Source: Lunularia cruciata
Lineage: Eukaryota; Streptophyta; Marchantiopsida; Lunulariales; Lunulariaceae
Assembly: GCA_948567375.1 (NCBI GenBank)
Contig: OX419758.1
Location: 67,151,001 to 67,215,000 of the forward strand
Length of the DNA: 64,000 nt
Direction: 5' to 3'
The position numbers and the translations under genes were made by a program. Each line of letters begins with the position of its first letter. Position 1 is the stretch's first letter. Under the pieces are notes generated by a model. The model was not told the DNA's origin. It was given only the letters and a program-made list of their open reading frames with translations, and searched no databases. Shown piece by piece: positions 20,348 to 33,119 of the stretch.

Positions 20348-22909
20348 GGTATCCAACACATGATATAGGCATCTAAGTAGAGAAAGTGGGGAAAGTTGCT
20401 TATGACCACATAGGTACCTACCTTGTTTTGTCATTGATAAAATTAAATTTTGAAAATACTCTTTGTACCAAAACATATCTTGGAATGGATATTTAAAAAT
20501 AATAATTTCTTTCTTTTTCTTAAAACTTAGTCTCTTTTATGCTTTCTTTATCAAACCTTGCTATTCTTAAGTTACTCTAGGTATTATTAATTTTTTAAAT
20601 TATGTTAAAATAAATATTATACTCAAGATAAATATTATTTTATTTATATTTTGAAGTTAATAAAATGAATTTCTATACAAAAATAGATAATTGAATTTCC
20701 ATATCTTGGTATATGTGTATATTATGTCATTTTTGATTGGTAAGAAAACTCTAAATTTTTTTACATACTTTGAACAAAACATTTGTAACATAAACTCTCA
20801 AATCAACATAAGTTGAAACTTGTATAAAGTTTATAAACATAAATTCACATTGAAAATATGGATGCTAGAGAAATTGCATATTTTCAATAAAATATTGAAT
20901 TTGAAGACATTCTTCTAGTATTTAGGTCATTAATTTAGCTTACCTTTCAAGACCAAAATTGTTAATTACCATTCTCACTAGATTAGATATACTTTAATCT
21001 TTATAAGATTTAATAGTATCCTATAAAGGCCTCAAAAACAAAGTTTCATATAATGAAGTTTATTTCATTTGCAAAGCTTGCTTTGAAACTAAGGTATCAA
21101 TAGTTAAAGCAAAATTTGGAACTGAGTTTTCTACAAAAAACAGCCTATTAGATATAGTTAAATCTCTATGAGATTGAATAGTCTCCTATGAAGGCATTGG
21201 AAACAAAGTTTCATACAATGAAGTTTATTTCATTTACAAAGCTTGCTTGGAAACCAAGGTATCAATAGTTTAGAACACAATTTGGAATTGAGTTTTCTAC
21301 ACAAAAAACCCATGCAAACTTGAATAGAAAACTGCTGAGATTCCATATAAATTAAAAATTGTCTAAGCTAAGTCTCTATTGTCTGTTTCATCTAAAAAAT
21401 TTATGTATCTTTGGACCTTATAAGAAATTGGATATTTATCTTTACATTCTAGATAGAATACATCATGTTATTTTATCAATCATAAATTTTATTTTACCAA
21501 GTGCTCTTGAAACTCAAATACAATCATGTACTTGTAAACCTTCATGCAAGTAAATATTATGATGAAGTTTCCATTGATACACATCAATGGTATGTACTTA
21601 GGGCCCATTGATCAAACAAAAAGCCTTTCACTATTTTCTAGCTTGTTCATAAAGTTTTGAGCCAAAGCATCTTGTCACATTATGATTGATGCACCAAATG
21701 TTTCTCTTCCTAGTCCATAATTTGTTCTTGCTAATGGCTAAAATACATCTTCCAACTTAGGGTATCCTTGCTCTAGTATCCTATTTTGAGTTTTCTTAAT
21801 CTACTCTATACAATGATTTCTTCCATATTCTATCATATATTCTAGATCTTTTGGAATATCTTGCATTTTGGAGCTTCTTTCATTATTATAATAAATTCAT
21901 CTTAAACAATTCATTATCGAACCTCAACTTTTCATCAAATACATATTTTTCTTTCACTAACTTAGTTTTCTTAAAAATAATTTAAGTTAACAATTTACCA
22001 AGGTTGGAAGAGGGTCGTATAACATTTACCTTTGGCATAGACAAGAGAACCAAACAGAAGAAAGATGAATAAGTGAGAGCGCAAAAGGAATGAGCTCAAA
22101 GTAGATGGACCAAAAGGAGATCTTGCACCAAAGGATTTTGACTAGGAAAAACTTTGACATGACAAACCTTTGGCATTGTAAATGCTTGCCATCACCAACC
22201 TCTGGCCTGGAAAAACCTCCAGCTTGGGAACCATTTGGTACAAGACACCTTTGGCCTCAAATTCAATCAGTTCAAATGGATGCTGATTGCTTGAATATGC
22301 AGCTACCAAATACAAACCCATAATTAATAACCATTTGATTGTATCAGAATGTTTACATGTGTGGGTCACTATTGCTCATCCAAGGTGCAACTACCAAAAT
22401 CTCATAACACATGAGCAAAAACCTTAAAACTTGGACCAGGTCAGTCACTTTTCACTTTGTCAAGCTAGATAAGTGCAAGCCCTAGTCAAATAATAACTTT
22501 CCCTACCTTTGGCAAGAAACCCCTGAAAGTTAGAGCCATAACGTGAGCAAGTAATTCCAAAAGCTACACAATAGATTTTCTTTCACTTGTGCAATAAATA
22601 GTCATGACCTTAGTGAATAGAGCACAAAGATGTTGTAGAAAAGTGCTCCAAGTCACTTGGATTGACCAAGTGGGCAATCCACTAAGGAGAAAAAAATTTA
22701 TAGCAAGAAACTTGAATTATTATTGTGGTATTGAAGATTGAGTGATCATGCAATGATCTTTGAGATTTGGGACAATAGAGATTTAGGGACAAGGATTGTA
22801 TAAGAAAATGTCTTTGCTTAGATGGAAGACCATAATAAAGAAGTGTTGGGACATGAGAAATCACCACCAAACACCATGATCTTAGATGCGTAGTAGACTC
22901 ACTCACATT
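20348..22909. other. AT-rich spacer, no gene recognised
   Basis: Strongly AT-rich with short random ORFs only. The single structure I see is a two-copy direct repeat at 20980-21309. Around 22110-22280 there are several variants of an ACCTTTGGC phrase, with similar wording near 35170-35340, hinting at an unidentified dispersed repeat. Confidence 0.5.
20980..21309. repeat. Diverged tandem duplication, ~165-bp unit
   Basis: Copy 1 about 20980-21143 and copy 2 about 21144-21309 share long blocks such as AAAGTTTCATA and GAAGTTTATTTCATTT. They have clearly diverged. Function unknown. Confidence 0.75.
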
Positions 22910-23296
22910 TGTAACACCCATTTGTGCATATATGTGCTTTGTGATTTTTAGTTTGGTATTATAAGTACTTGAGAGATATTTTTATATAGAGACAAGTATA
23001 GTTCTACATTAGTCATGATTAGCTAAAGTTAGTCATAAAATAGAGGTGGACTTACTTTAGAGGAAGTAGAAAAGATGAGCACCACTATTGTGGATTCTAG
23101 TGTATTGACTTGGTATTATTCTTAGGTGTTTGGCTTTGAGGAAAGAGTTAAGAACTCTTGGACCCACAAGCTTTTTTATTTGAGATTCTTCTATAGTCCA
23201 AGGATAGCCCATGTGAAAGAATCCTTGATTTAGTGGTTGGGTCAAGGTAAGACCACATGCTTAGGGGAATATGCCTATGTGAATAGATATTTCTTT

Positions 23297-26200
23297 TAAG
23301 AGAAGAAGAACTCCAAATTTGCAGTAAGAAATCATGCAATTCGGAGGTTAGATGTGATCGCAAGAATTGAAGTCTTGAGCAAACTTTGGATCACATTCTT
23401 GGCATGGAATTGGAATGTGAGCTTTCTATGGTTCATGACTGAGATAATCGAGAGTAGATGTCTCGATGGCCCCAAGGAAGAGGGGAAGAGAGGTAATCTG
23501 GCTTGTTGGACGGAGTCGGATTGGAGGTTAGTACTTGGAAGAGAAGTAGGCACGGAGCAGGGTGCCACGTTCTTGGGGAAGGGAGAAGTAGCAGAAGAAA
23601 CCCAGGAGGTGAGAGATGCTTTCTCTTCAAAGCGCATGAAGAATGGATACAAAGTAGAGAGTTACAAGGATCCTGTCAAGCAAGGGATTGTGAGTGCTCT
23701 AATGGCAATCTTGAAGCCAAAGAGAACAACTTATGTGATGAAGCACCAAGCGGTGTTCTTCCATAAGATGCTTGCAGGAGAGCCAATTAATTGGGCAAAG
23801 TGTTTTCATGGGTGAACACGACAGATGGTGTGGAATTTGCGGGATAAATTGCCTCCGCATTACATTGTGCCATTTGCAACACATTTTTATCTGGGGCTGA
23901 ATTTGCTCAATGCGGCGGAGCGCAACAGAATGGTGTCATATTTCCATCCCGACTTAAGAAAGGATGTTAATATAGAGGAACAGTAGTACATTCTTCAGAT
24001 CAGGAGCAGTGATGAGTACTACGCACAGACAGGGAAGAGTGTGCAGTTGGACATGAGTACTCCAAAGTCAAAGAAGAGGAGTCGACAAGGAGAAGGAGAA
24101 GATGTCAAGAAAATAAGACCTCAAAGACTAGAAAAGTAAACCCAAGGAAAGGTATGGTGGTAATTGCATTGTCGGAGGAAGAATTGGAAGGCAAAGTCAA
24201 GTGCAAGTCCGAAGACTCGGAAAGAGAAGAAGAACCCAAGCTCACACTACAGAGTGGAGACACGAGTAGTGAAAGCAATGATGGAGGAGAGATGAGATCG
24301 GTATCCGAGGAAGAAAAAGTCACGATGGAGATAGAGGAGAAAGGTAACTCGAAGTTAGAAGACAAAGTGCTAGAGCAGGAAGAAAGGAAAGTTACCATTC
24401 AATGAGGAGTTTGTTCCAAGCAAAAGGTGAAGTGTGAAGCGGGGCCAAGTAAGATAAAAGAAGAGGAAAATGAAAGTTTGTGGAGTGAAGCATCTATTCC
24501 TATACGGCGACTATGGCTCAGAAGGCAAGTGTTGAGTGAGAAGAGATGAAGAAGGAGATCACTCCACAAGTCGAGGTAACTCCGAGTGAAGGAGTGGAAT
24601 ACCTATGGGAGGTTCTATGCCCCTTATTGGTGAAGTTAGAACACAAGAAGAAGGAGTGTAGTCGAAGTGTCTGGAGGTGAAGATTGTATTGCAGGTGTTA
24701 GCACGATTAGAAGAAGAGAACTCAAAATTGAAGAAGAGTATAATCTGGGGTGAGGAGGAAAGGGAAGTACTATGGGTAGATGTAGTAGTATTGAATCAAA
24801 TGATTGAGAATTTACAAAGAGAAGCAAGGAATTTGGAGGAGATGATAGAGCAGAGTGTCATAGCAAGGGAAAGACAATTTGCTGAATATGAAATCTTGAA
24901 GCAGTAGTTTGCTGATTCAAGACTAGAAATTATCCATGCTATGGCAAGAGTAGTAGAGAAAGAACAAGAGCTCAATAGGGTGATGGAGAGTGTAGAGGAG
25001 AAGAAGCAATTGTGGCAACGAGAGTTGACACTGCGGTATAGAGAAGAAGAGAGGTTGAGGGAGCTACTTTGTAATCAAGAGGAAAAGATTGTGCAAAAAG
25101 AGAAGGAAAAGGAAACTATGAAAGCCGAGTTCAAAGCAAAATTGGCAATGTACAAAGAAGATTGGCTTGCAGATTGAGAACATGAGAGGAAAATGAGATT
25201 GGAGCCATTAAAGGAGATTGTGATCAAGATGAATGCGATGTTGAGTACAAAGGCCAGTGTGCACATCAAAGAGACGAGGAGGAGACATGCAAAGGACAAA
25301 GACTTGAATGCTTTGTTGATCAGTCTAAGAACTTGTGTAGATAGGAAGATATTGGAAGTAAAAGACAATATCACAATTAGATTAGACTTAGTCAAATTAG
25401 AGATAGATAAACTTTGGAAGGATGGCAGAGCAAAACCCAAAGTAGATGAAGTAGGAGTGCAGATGTCTTTGGAGTTACCATTGGAGACATTAGAGAAGAG
25501 TGGGTTGGGAGATAAGGAGTTAGAAAGATTACCCACTAGTGGAATTTCAGATCAAGAAAGAGAACTGTTAGATTTGGTAGAGGAATTAGGAGTTGTGAAA
25601 CCCAAGGAAAGAGAAGTAGTGAGTGAAGTTACTTTGGGTTTGGGTTTGAAAGCCGAGGAAGAAGTAGACATTGGAGCAGATTAGAAATAAAATTAAGATT
25701 TGAAGAGGCAGATATGAAAAGGTGCATTGTCATTTTGGATCTACAGGTTTGTAGAGTTGTTAGGAAACGGTATAGTTGTTAGAACTGTAGATTGCTTCAC
25801 TATTTAGGAGTGGCATTCATAGGAAATTATTGTTCAGTGCTCATAATTTCTGAGCATAGATAAAGCAAAGTGTTGTGAAGCAGTGCTCGTCGCTTGAGCT
25901 TGATTCCGAGTATCAATGTTGTGATTGTGCTTGTGAGTGTGTAGAGAAATTCAAAGTGCAAGTCAATGTGCTTGTTGGATGTTGGATTCTGCAGCCTTGA
26001 TCTTTACTCTGTGTGTTTGATCCTGAGTGAAGTGCAATCAAAGCAATGCCTTGACAGATCTGAGAGGAATTGTAGTGTTGGTAGTATTCTGCATTTGTGA
26101 GTGTAGTGCAAAGTTGATGTGAATAAATTTTAATCAAGGAAGTTGTGCCTTTGGTGGAGGAGTAGAACAAAATTCTGAGACGAAGTCATTTTGCAGTGAA

Positions 26201-26479
26201 GTGCCATTTTTGGGAGAGCCTAAATCATCACAATCAAGATTGTTTGGAAAGAATTGAAGGTGTTGTGATTAAGGAGTGTTACTTTGTGACAAGACTGCAA
26301 ATCAGTGCTTGTTATTCTCTTCTGGGTGTGGTTTCTACCTGAGAGATTAAAGACAAATCCAAAAAGAACTACATTGTTACTATTTGACTATGTATTTGGA
26401 CATGTCTGACTTGTATCTCTATGGGAATGAACTTTACTTACCCGATTACCGCAAAAGTGATATTTGTCGGGTTGTCACA
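23297..26479 (+). mobile_element. L3: 5'-truncated long LTR inside the G 5' LTR
   Basis: It starts abruptly in the ORF region, missing about 550 bp present in 16581-20347, and ends at the intact GTTGTCACA. About 16 bp of the target LTR is lost at the junction, so a deletion removed its left end and the target-site duplication. It has a TATA-like TATTTAGG (about 25800) and the standard long-LTR tail. Confidence 0.75.
23354..25684 (+). pseudogene. Best-preserved long-LTR ORF (~777 codons)
   Basis: Nearly all of it lies in one frame broken by a few stops: 153 open codons at 23354-23815, then pieces at 24677-24907, 24941-25177 and 25193-25684 in the same frame, with 24154-24405 shifted. Several stops sit where CAG or CGA would be expected (23813, about 23984, about 24904). 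N-terminal unknown domain (~210 residues), acidic Ser/Glu linker, a long Glu/Lys coiled coil (R-V-M-E-S-V-E-E-K-K-Q-L-W-Q-R), then a C-terminal helix and acidic tail. No RT, protease or zinc-knuckle motif. It is present only within LTR copies, so it would be transcribed as LTR-borne mRNA. Confidence 0.65.
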
Positions 26480-26762
26480 CTTGACTTTTAGTGTAGTAAC
26501 TTGAGTTACTACAATAATTAGTAACTTTGGTACGTAAATATTCTACAAGTATATAAACAAGGGGTGAAGAGGTACTCATCATCCTTTCATTTGCAACTAT
26601 CTCTTTCTCATTGAGTTCTTTAGTGAGCAATGTGTTTGAGTCTTGGAGTGTTAGCCTTGGAGGAGTATGATGGAGTTGGGGTTCCTTGTCTTCTTAGTCC
26701 ATGATGCACTACCATAATACCCATCAGAGGTTCATCTTGAGTGAAAGACAAGCAGGTTCACA

Positions 26763-28344
26763 TTTTTGGTTCCATTGCCATGACCTCTCTAGAAGGCAAG
26801 ATATGTTCCGTGTACAATTCTATATTAGCTAGAAGGGGGCTATGGAGCTCACTTGGAGAGAACATTAGGGAAGGAGAGGCCTAAACTTATGTTTCAGAAC
26901 CAAGACCCATTTTTCTACATTGTAGTTCATAATGATGTCTTTGAGATGATTTTGTACATCTTGTATACATGAGAGGATTTGGAGAGATTATGTGAGGTGG
27001 ATTACAAATTTTGGAGATTAAGGTGATTTTGGGCAAAATCTCAAGTTTGAGATCTAGACTTGAAATTTCTACCCATGATAGCTTGGGTTATTTTTTAGTT
27101 AGAAAAATTAAAATTATTGTGAGAGCTACTATGCACATTGGGCTAGAATGTTTGAAAGTTGATAGGGTAAATTGCTCCCGCAACTGCATGCTCTCTCAAA
27201 AATTGTACAAAGCCTGTCATTTCTTCAATTTTAAATGGATTCTTTTGAAACTTTCCAAGAAAATTCAGTGTATTGTATTTTACCTGTTGACACAAAAATT
27301 AGAAAGAGATATTTTTTTTAGAGAGTTATAAGAAATTTTTAATTGAGGGGGTGGTTTTTGGACCAAATCTGAAATGTGTACTGAATAGAAAGGTGCCTAG
27401 GCAAAATGGCTCAATGAAAAGATCTGAAATTTTCCAAGGAAGGACACTCAAAAGTTATGATCAAGAGGGAAAAATCTCAGAAGGGTGTGACATACAAGTT
27501 GAGAGATTTGAGTGACATTGTGAGGAGGGGTCAATTCTACAAAGTTGAGATCTCATGCATGAGGAGTGTGAGAGGATCCAAAAAGCATGTTTAAACAACA
27601 AAAAGCATGTTTAAATGTTTAGACTCATCTTGGGAACATAGAGTGTCACCAAGAGTGGAAGTTGAGGCTATGTAAGGTTCCCCAAGGGTTTGAGGTGATT
27701 TTTGGAGTGGATTTTAGGAAAAGAGAGTTGAAAATAGAACTTGTAGAGAGTGTTGAGAGGATCCAAAAACCTACACCACTTGGAGGAAAATGTGAGTCTA
27801 ACTGCTTTTTATCTAGAGAGAAGGGACATAAGGCAAGTTCATCTCAATTGACCTTTGAGAGTAAGAGACTGAGTGAAAGGAGAAGCATACTGGACTTGGG
27901 TTTGTATGTTGGACCTTCTTCACCAAGATTAGGAGGGAGAAGATCTAAGAACAAGGAGTTGTGTGAGTTTTGTGGAGTTGAAGGACTTCCAAAAGGACAT
28001 GAGTGTAGTGGAGTCAAAGCACTTTTGGAGACTTTGGTGAAGGATCTTAGAGAGAGTCTTAGTTCAATTACATAAATATTACCACCTTCATCAGCTAGTT
28101 CTCAAGATTTGTGATGGAGATAATCCTTCAACGTATGGATAAACTATCCATGAGGGTTTGATTAATATGCAGTCTAGGATTTGATGTTGCTACAAAAATC
28201 TTGGAGAACCTAAACCTTTTGTGTTCCCTAGGGTGGATTATTCTCAAATGGTGTTATTCATTTACATACTCTATTAGTTATAGAGTGCGAGAAAATAAAA
28301 GAGAAAAACATTTGAAAGAAAAGAAAGATAGTGAGGGGTTAAGA
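26763..28344 (+). other. Element G leader with small Cys-rich ORF
   Basis: Begins with the putative primer site TGGTTCCATTGCC (26767-26779). It is mostly non-coding, but 27662-28075 is open for 137 codons and ends in a C-x2-C-x8-H-x-C arrangement that could be a small zinc-binding motif. Whether that ORF is real is unclear. Confidence 0.45.
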
Positions 28345-29640
28345 TGGGGAAACTTCCGGTTTTCTTTGGCAAGGATGTAGAAGATGTGGAGGACTTTGTG
28401 AGAGACTTCAAGAAGGTTTGCATAAGAAAAAATTGAGAGGAGGAAGAATGAGTGGGTCTTATTATTACCAGATTTTTTGAGGATGCAATACTTACATAAT
28501 ATGAGTCAGAATACCAAAAGAGAGAGAGGAGAGATGGGCAAGAAGAGTCTTGGGAGAGTTTGACTTCAGCACTAATTGAGAAATTTCTTCTAGATGAGAG
28601 TTATGAAAGATTGATGAGTGAGGTTACCTTTCTCAAACAAGAAGATAGAGAGAGTTTATGTAGAAAGAGTGGAGAAGTTAGAGTCTAGATTTTGCATAGT
28701 GTTGAGGAAGGGTTGGATGATGTGAAGACTACTATGATTGACATAGGAGCTATGCTCACCAAGAATTTGGTGGGAGGATTGAGACCACAAATTAGAAGCA
28801 AGGTGAGATATGAGAAACCTTCTTCCAAGGTTGAAGCTATCAAGATTGCATTTTATATGGAAAAGAGTTTGGAAGAGGATGAGAGTGATTTAGTGATGAA
28901 GGAGGTTGTGCATCCTCCTCAAGGTTACAAGTATGGTGGAATTTTTGATACTTTGGTGACAAGGGTTGCACCACAAGTAGGGTTGCACCACAAGTAGCTC
29001 TAATTCTTGCACTTCTACCAAAAGACCCACTTCAAACCATCACTAAATAACTTGCCGATCTCAAGATCAATGTAGTGCCACTATGGGAGAAGAGAGAGGT
29101 AGATCAGAATGTGGAGAGAGGGCCTAGGAGTTATGGAAGTTATCCATATAGAGGAGGCCAGCCAACCAATAATTTTAATGAGAGAAAAGTTTGTGGTTGT
29201 GAATGAAAAGGTCACATCAAAGGAATTGCCCAAATCTCACTTATCATAGAGGAAGGGGTTATGAAGGAGCCAATAAAGGGAAAGAGGAAGGTACTGAAAC
29301 CCAAGTGGCTCCTAATCCAAACAAAGGTAAGGAGATAGCATCTATAGATGTGGTTGAGAGCAAGTATGAGAAGCAGGAGTGCTTAGACTCCAAAGGTCTT
29401 CATTTGGATCTTTTGGCACAAGAGAAGAAAAGAGCTTGTTTTGCAAAGGATGTGCACTCTTCTCAAGGATTTAATCATAGCCAAGATAATCCTATGCCTA
29501 CTAGGAGCACTTGCACAAGCCCTTCAACACCATCAACAACAAAGGTTGATGAAGAATTTGGGTATGATACCCTCTAGACCTTCAACATTTATAGTGAGCA
29601 TGGCAAAGAGCAACAAGTTTGACCAACAAGGGTGATGGAT
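28345..29640 (+). pseudogene. Element G gag-like region
   Basis: From ATG at 28345 the reading resembles retrotransposon gag (F-F-G-K-D-V-E-D-V-E-D-F, then W-E-S-L-T-S-A-L-I-E-K-F, E-E-G-L-D-D-V-K). A damaged zinc knuckle (K-G-H-I-K-G-N-C-P) is at about 29200-29235. In-frame stops occur near 28434 and 28688 and a frameshift near 29200. Open pieces are 28692-28997 and 29203-29577. Not functional. Confidence 0.6.
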
Positions 29641-29690
29641 AAGGTGCTAGTTTAAGTTATGGAGTTCAAAATCTCATGACTTTCTAAGTC

Positions 29691-31225
29691 TTGAAGGATT
29701 CAAGTTATGATTTTCTTCTAGGGAGGCCATGGTTGAGAGTAGCATGCGCAACTAATCAATGGCACAAAGGGTACTTGAGGATTGGGCCATCAAACCATAG
29801 AGTCACAATTCTTGTGACTAACACCACCAACACTTCACACTCAAATACACCATCTTCTAATTATTGGAAAGCAGATTCAAAAGAAGGAGCTTCAAGTGTG
29901 GACACAAGCATGTAAGAAGAGACTTTCACCAAGGAGGATGAATTTAAATCTGATTCAGATATGTATCCCTTATGAGTCAAGGATTTTGCACCTAAGCTAA
30001 AGGTTTTGAAGGACCGAAATAAATCACCATTGACACTTGAGGAGATAGAGAGGAGGTTATCTACCCTTAAGTATGGTCCAAATTTTACCAAGAAGGAGAA
30101 AGTGAGATTTGAGGAGATTTTCTGCAAGTTCATCCACTTGTTTTCAACAAGAAGGATCTAAAGGAAGTCACTTTGGAGGAGCACAAGATAGAGGTGGAGT
30201 CACATGCAAGACCAGTCTGCCAAAAGCAACATTGCATTAGCCCACCAATAGCTTTGGTTGTGAAGGAAGAGATTGATAAGCTCAAGGAGGCTGGATTTAT
30301 CTTTAAAATGGAGAATTCAGAATGGATGTCTCTAATTGTGATTATGAAGAAAAAGAATGGAGAGCTTTGGGTATATGTGGATTACAAGAAGCTCAATGTT
30401 ATTACCAAGAAGGACTAGTACCCATTACCATTCATTGATGAGATCTTGGAAGAGGTTGTAGGTCATGAGAGATATAGTTTTGGAGAAGGTTATAGTGGAT
30501 ATAACCAAATCAAGATTCCACCAGAGCATCAACAACTCATCACATTCACCACACCTTGGGGAACTTATGCTTTCAAGGTCATGCCTTTTGGGCTTTGCAA
30601 TGTTCTAGCTACATTCCAACAGTTCATGGACAAGGTATTTGAACCTTCCATTGGGAAATTTGTAAGAGACTTCATTGATGACTTTTATGTCTATGGGAGC
30701 AAGGAGGAGCACTTTGAGCACCTAATCAAGATCTTGCGATGCTTGGATGAAGCAAATGCATCACTCAACCCAGAGAACTACATTTTTGGATGTGAAGAAG
30801 GTCTACTTTTGGGGCACATCATCTCCTAGGATGGAATAGCAATTGATCCTGAGAAGGTGAGGAAAATCTCAGACCTTCCATTCCCTTCAAGCTTGACCAA
30901 GTTATGCCAATTCTTGGGGATAGTTGGGTACTATAGGAGGTTCATCTTCTCATTTTCCAAAAAGGCTTATGCATTGACCACCTACATGAAGAAGGGTGTA
31001 GATTACATGGTGATTTTGGAAGACAAGGAGGCTCTCAAAGCTTTTGAGGATCTCAAGCAATCCCTTGTTGTGACTCCAATTCTTGCTAAACCTGATTGGA
31101 ATAAGCCTATCATCCTCTACACTAATGCTTCTAATGTAGCTATAGGATGCACTCTTAGTCAATTAGACCAAGATGGGCATGATCATCCAATAGCTTATGC
31201 TAGTAGGCAGATGGTTCAGTAGAAA
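29691..31225 (+). pseudogene. Element G protease tail, reverse transcriptase and RNase H start
   Basis: 29691 onward has Y-D-F-L-L-G-R-P-W-L, the end of a gypsy protease. RT follows: V-V-K-E-E-I-D-K-L-K-E-A-G-F-I (30258), V-D-Y-K-K-L-N, G-Y-S-G-Y-N-Q-I, M-P-F-G-L-C-N-V and catalytic F-I-D-D (about 30672). The thumb has Q-F-L-G-I-V-G-Y-Y-R-R-F, then RNase H entry I-I-L-Y-T-N-A-S (Asn where Asp is expected) and I-A-Y-A-S-R. Stops at 30418 and 30827 and a frameshift after 31220 interrupt it. Confidence 0.8.
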
Positions 31226-31454
31226 AGAACTACTCTGTCATAGAGAGAGAAGGGTTGGCAGTGATCTTTGGTCTCAAGAAGTTTAGACACAACTTGATTG
31301 GAGGGAAAGCCACCATTGTCACGGATCACAAGGCTTTGAGATACATCTTCAACAAGCCTAATGTGGAAGGGAGGCTAGTAAGGTAGATGATACTCTTGTC
31401 TAAGTATGACCACCATTTGAGGATAGGCTAGGGAAGAAATATGCAAATATTGAT

Positions 31455-32395
31455 TTGTTATCTAGGGCCTATGATCATGATGGAGATGAATTGGTGAATG
31501 ATTCCTTCTCGGATGAGGAGTTGATGACAATCTCAATCACTCAAGAGGTTCCTATGGAGTACAAGGAGATTGTGGACTTTGTTACAAGAGGTAACTATCC
31601 AGAAGGGATGCATGCTAGAGAGAGGAAGGCCCTTGCAGCAAGATCTAGACCTTACTCCATGGTGGAGAATATTCTTTTTCACCAAGTAGCAAATGGTCTA
31701 CTTCAAAGAGCAGTGGGTAGAGAAGAGTCTATCTTACTCATAAAGGAGTTTCATGAAGGTTTAGTGTGTGGAAGACACTTTGCAAGAAAGGTGACTGCTT
31801 TCAAGATTCTAGATGCAAGTTACCATTGGAGAGGGATTTTCAAGGATTGTCTTGATTATTGCAAAACTTGTCATGTTTGTCAAGCTTTTGCTAGAAATTC
31901 TACTTCCACTCTACCACTTAGATCAATTCCATTGTTAGGACCTTTTGAGAAGTAGAGAATTGATTTTGTAGGTCCTCTCAATAGAACCCCAAGGAACAAT
32001 TGGTATGTTGTGGTAGTTATTATTATCATACCAAGAGGGTTGAGGCTAGACCATTGAGGGACAAGAATGAAGATGAAGTTGGGATATTTCTTTATGAATG
32101 CATTATCACTAGGTTTGGATGCCATTTGGAGTTGGTTTATGATAAAATAGAAGAGTTTACAAGAAGGATTACTACAACTATGCTACAACACTTCTCTATC
32201 ACACATAGAGTGCCCAAGTACTTTGGACTTATAACTTTACCCAAGTACTTTGGACCTTTCATAGTAGAGAAGGCGTGGAGAAATTACACTTATGATCTCA
32301 AGGAGTTGGGAGGAAGACACTTTGATAGGATTAACCATGATAAGTTGAAATGTATCATAGAAGGTAGAGAGACCTTCACTTTGAGGACAAAATGA
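31455..32395 (+). pseudogene. Element G integrase (internally deleted)
   Basis: The zinc domain H-E-G-L-V-C-G-R-H ... C-K-T-C-H-V-C is intact (about 31747-31885). The core starts with I-D-F-V-G-P-L (31960) after a stop, and the second Asp region reads L-E-L-V-Y-D-K. The part with the catalytic Glu is missing: the text jumps from H-F-S-I-T-H-R to K-Y-F-G-P-F-I-V, with CCCAAGTACTTTGGAC duplicated at 32213 and 32239. It ends in the usual short C-terminal tail before the polypurine tract. Confidence 0.75.
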
Positions 32396-32415
32396 AATCT
32401 TAGTCTGGGGGTAAA

Positions 32416-33102
32416 TGTAACACCCATTTGTGCATGTATGTGCTATTCTGATTTCTAGTTTGGTATTATAAGTACTTGAGAGATATTTTTTACATAGAGA
32501 TAAGTATAGTTCTACATTAGTCATGATTAGCTTAAGTTAGTCATAGCTAAAATAGAAGTGGACTTACTTTAGAGGAAGTGGAAAAGATGAGCACCACTAT
32601 TTTGGATTCTAGTGTATTGACTTGGTATTATTCCTAGGTGTTTGGCTTTGAAGAACTCTAAGAACTCTTGGACCCACAAGCCTTTTTGTTGCAGATTCTT
32701 CTATAGTCCAAGGATAGCCCATGTGAAAAAATCCTCGACTTAGTGGTTGGGTCAAGATAAGACCACAAGCTGAGGGGAATATGCTCATATGAATAGATAT
32801 TTCTTTCTACTTTTTGACTTTACTTGACTTTTAGTCTAGTAACTTGAGTTACTACAGTAATTAGTAACTTTGGTGCATATATATTTCACAAGTATATAAA
32901 CAAGAGGTGAGGAGGTATTCATCATCTTTTCATTTGCAACTATCTCTCTCTCATTGAGTTCTCTAGAGCAATGTCTTGAGTCTTGGAGTGTTAGCCTTGG
33001 AGTAGTATGATGGAGTTGGAGTTCCTTGCCTTCTTAGTCCATGATGCAATACCATAATAACCATCAGAGGTTCATCTTGAGTGAGAGATAGGCAGACTCA
33101 TA
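32416..33102 (+). repeat. Element G 3' LTR
   Basis: 687 bp starting TGTAACACCC after TCTGGGGGTAAA. TATA box TATATAAA at about 32894. It matches 13906-14596 and the two pieces of the 5' LTR. It ends ctcata where the others end ctcaca. Confidence 0.85.
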
Positions 33103-33119
33103 GATCCAAGCATGGAAGT

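Larger units (their letters stand above)
22910..26762 (+). repeat. Element G 5' LTR, split by L3
   Basis: Left piece 22910-23296 and right piece 26480-26762 together match the 3' LTR (32416-33102) except for about 16 bp missing at the insertion point. The right piece contains the TATA box (TATATAAA, about 26550). Confidence 0.85.
22910..33102 (+). mobile_element. Element G: degenerate Ty3/gypsy retrotransposon
   Basis: The 5' LTR begins TGTAACACCC at 22910, is interrupted by L3 (23297-26479) and ends at 26762. A TGG-starting primer site (26767) follows 4 nt later. Internal region 26763-32415 carries gag, RT-RNase H and integrase relics. The polypurine tract GGGGG (32407-32411) is followed by the 3' LTR 32416-33102. 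No target duplication is seen (flanks acatt and gatcc). Many stops and an internal integrase deletion make it defective. Confidence 0.85.

Noticed and set aside
16577-20351. 16581-20347 as an independent solo insertion with 4-bp duplication GGTA
   Set aside because: GGTA does flank it, but it sits exactly after the L1 polypurine run where the 3' LTR belongs, so I read it as that LTR and treat GGTA as probable chance.
27662-28075. ORF in the G leader as a definite zinc-finger protein
   Set aside because: The Cys/His spacing fits no family I can name and no second copy is available for comparison; left as part of the leader.
22910-33102. Target-site duplication for element G
   Set aside because: Flanks acatt and gatcc do not match in any 4-6 bp register.
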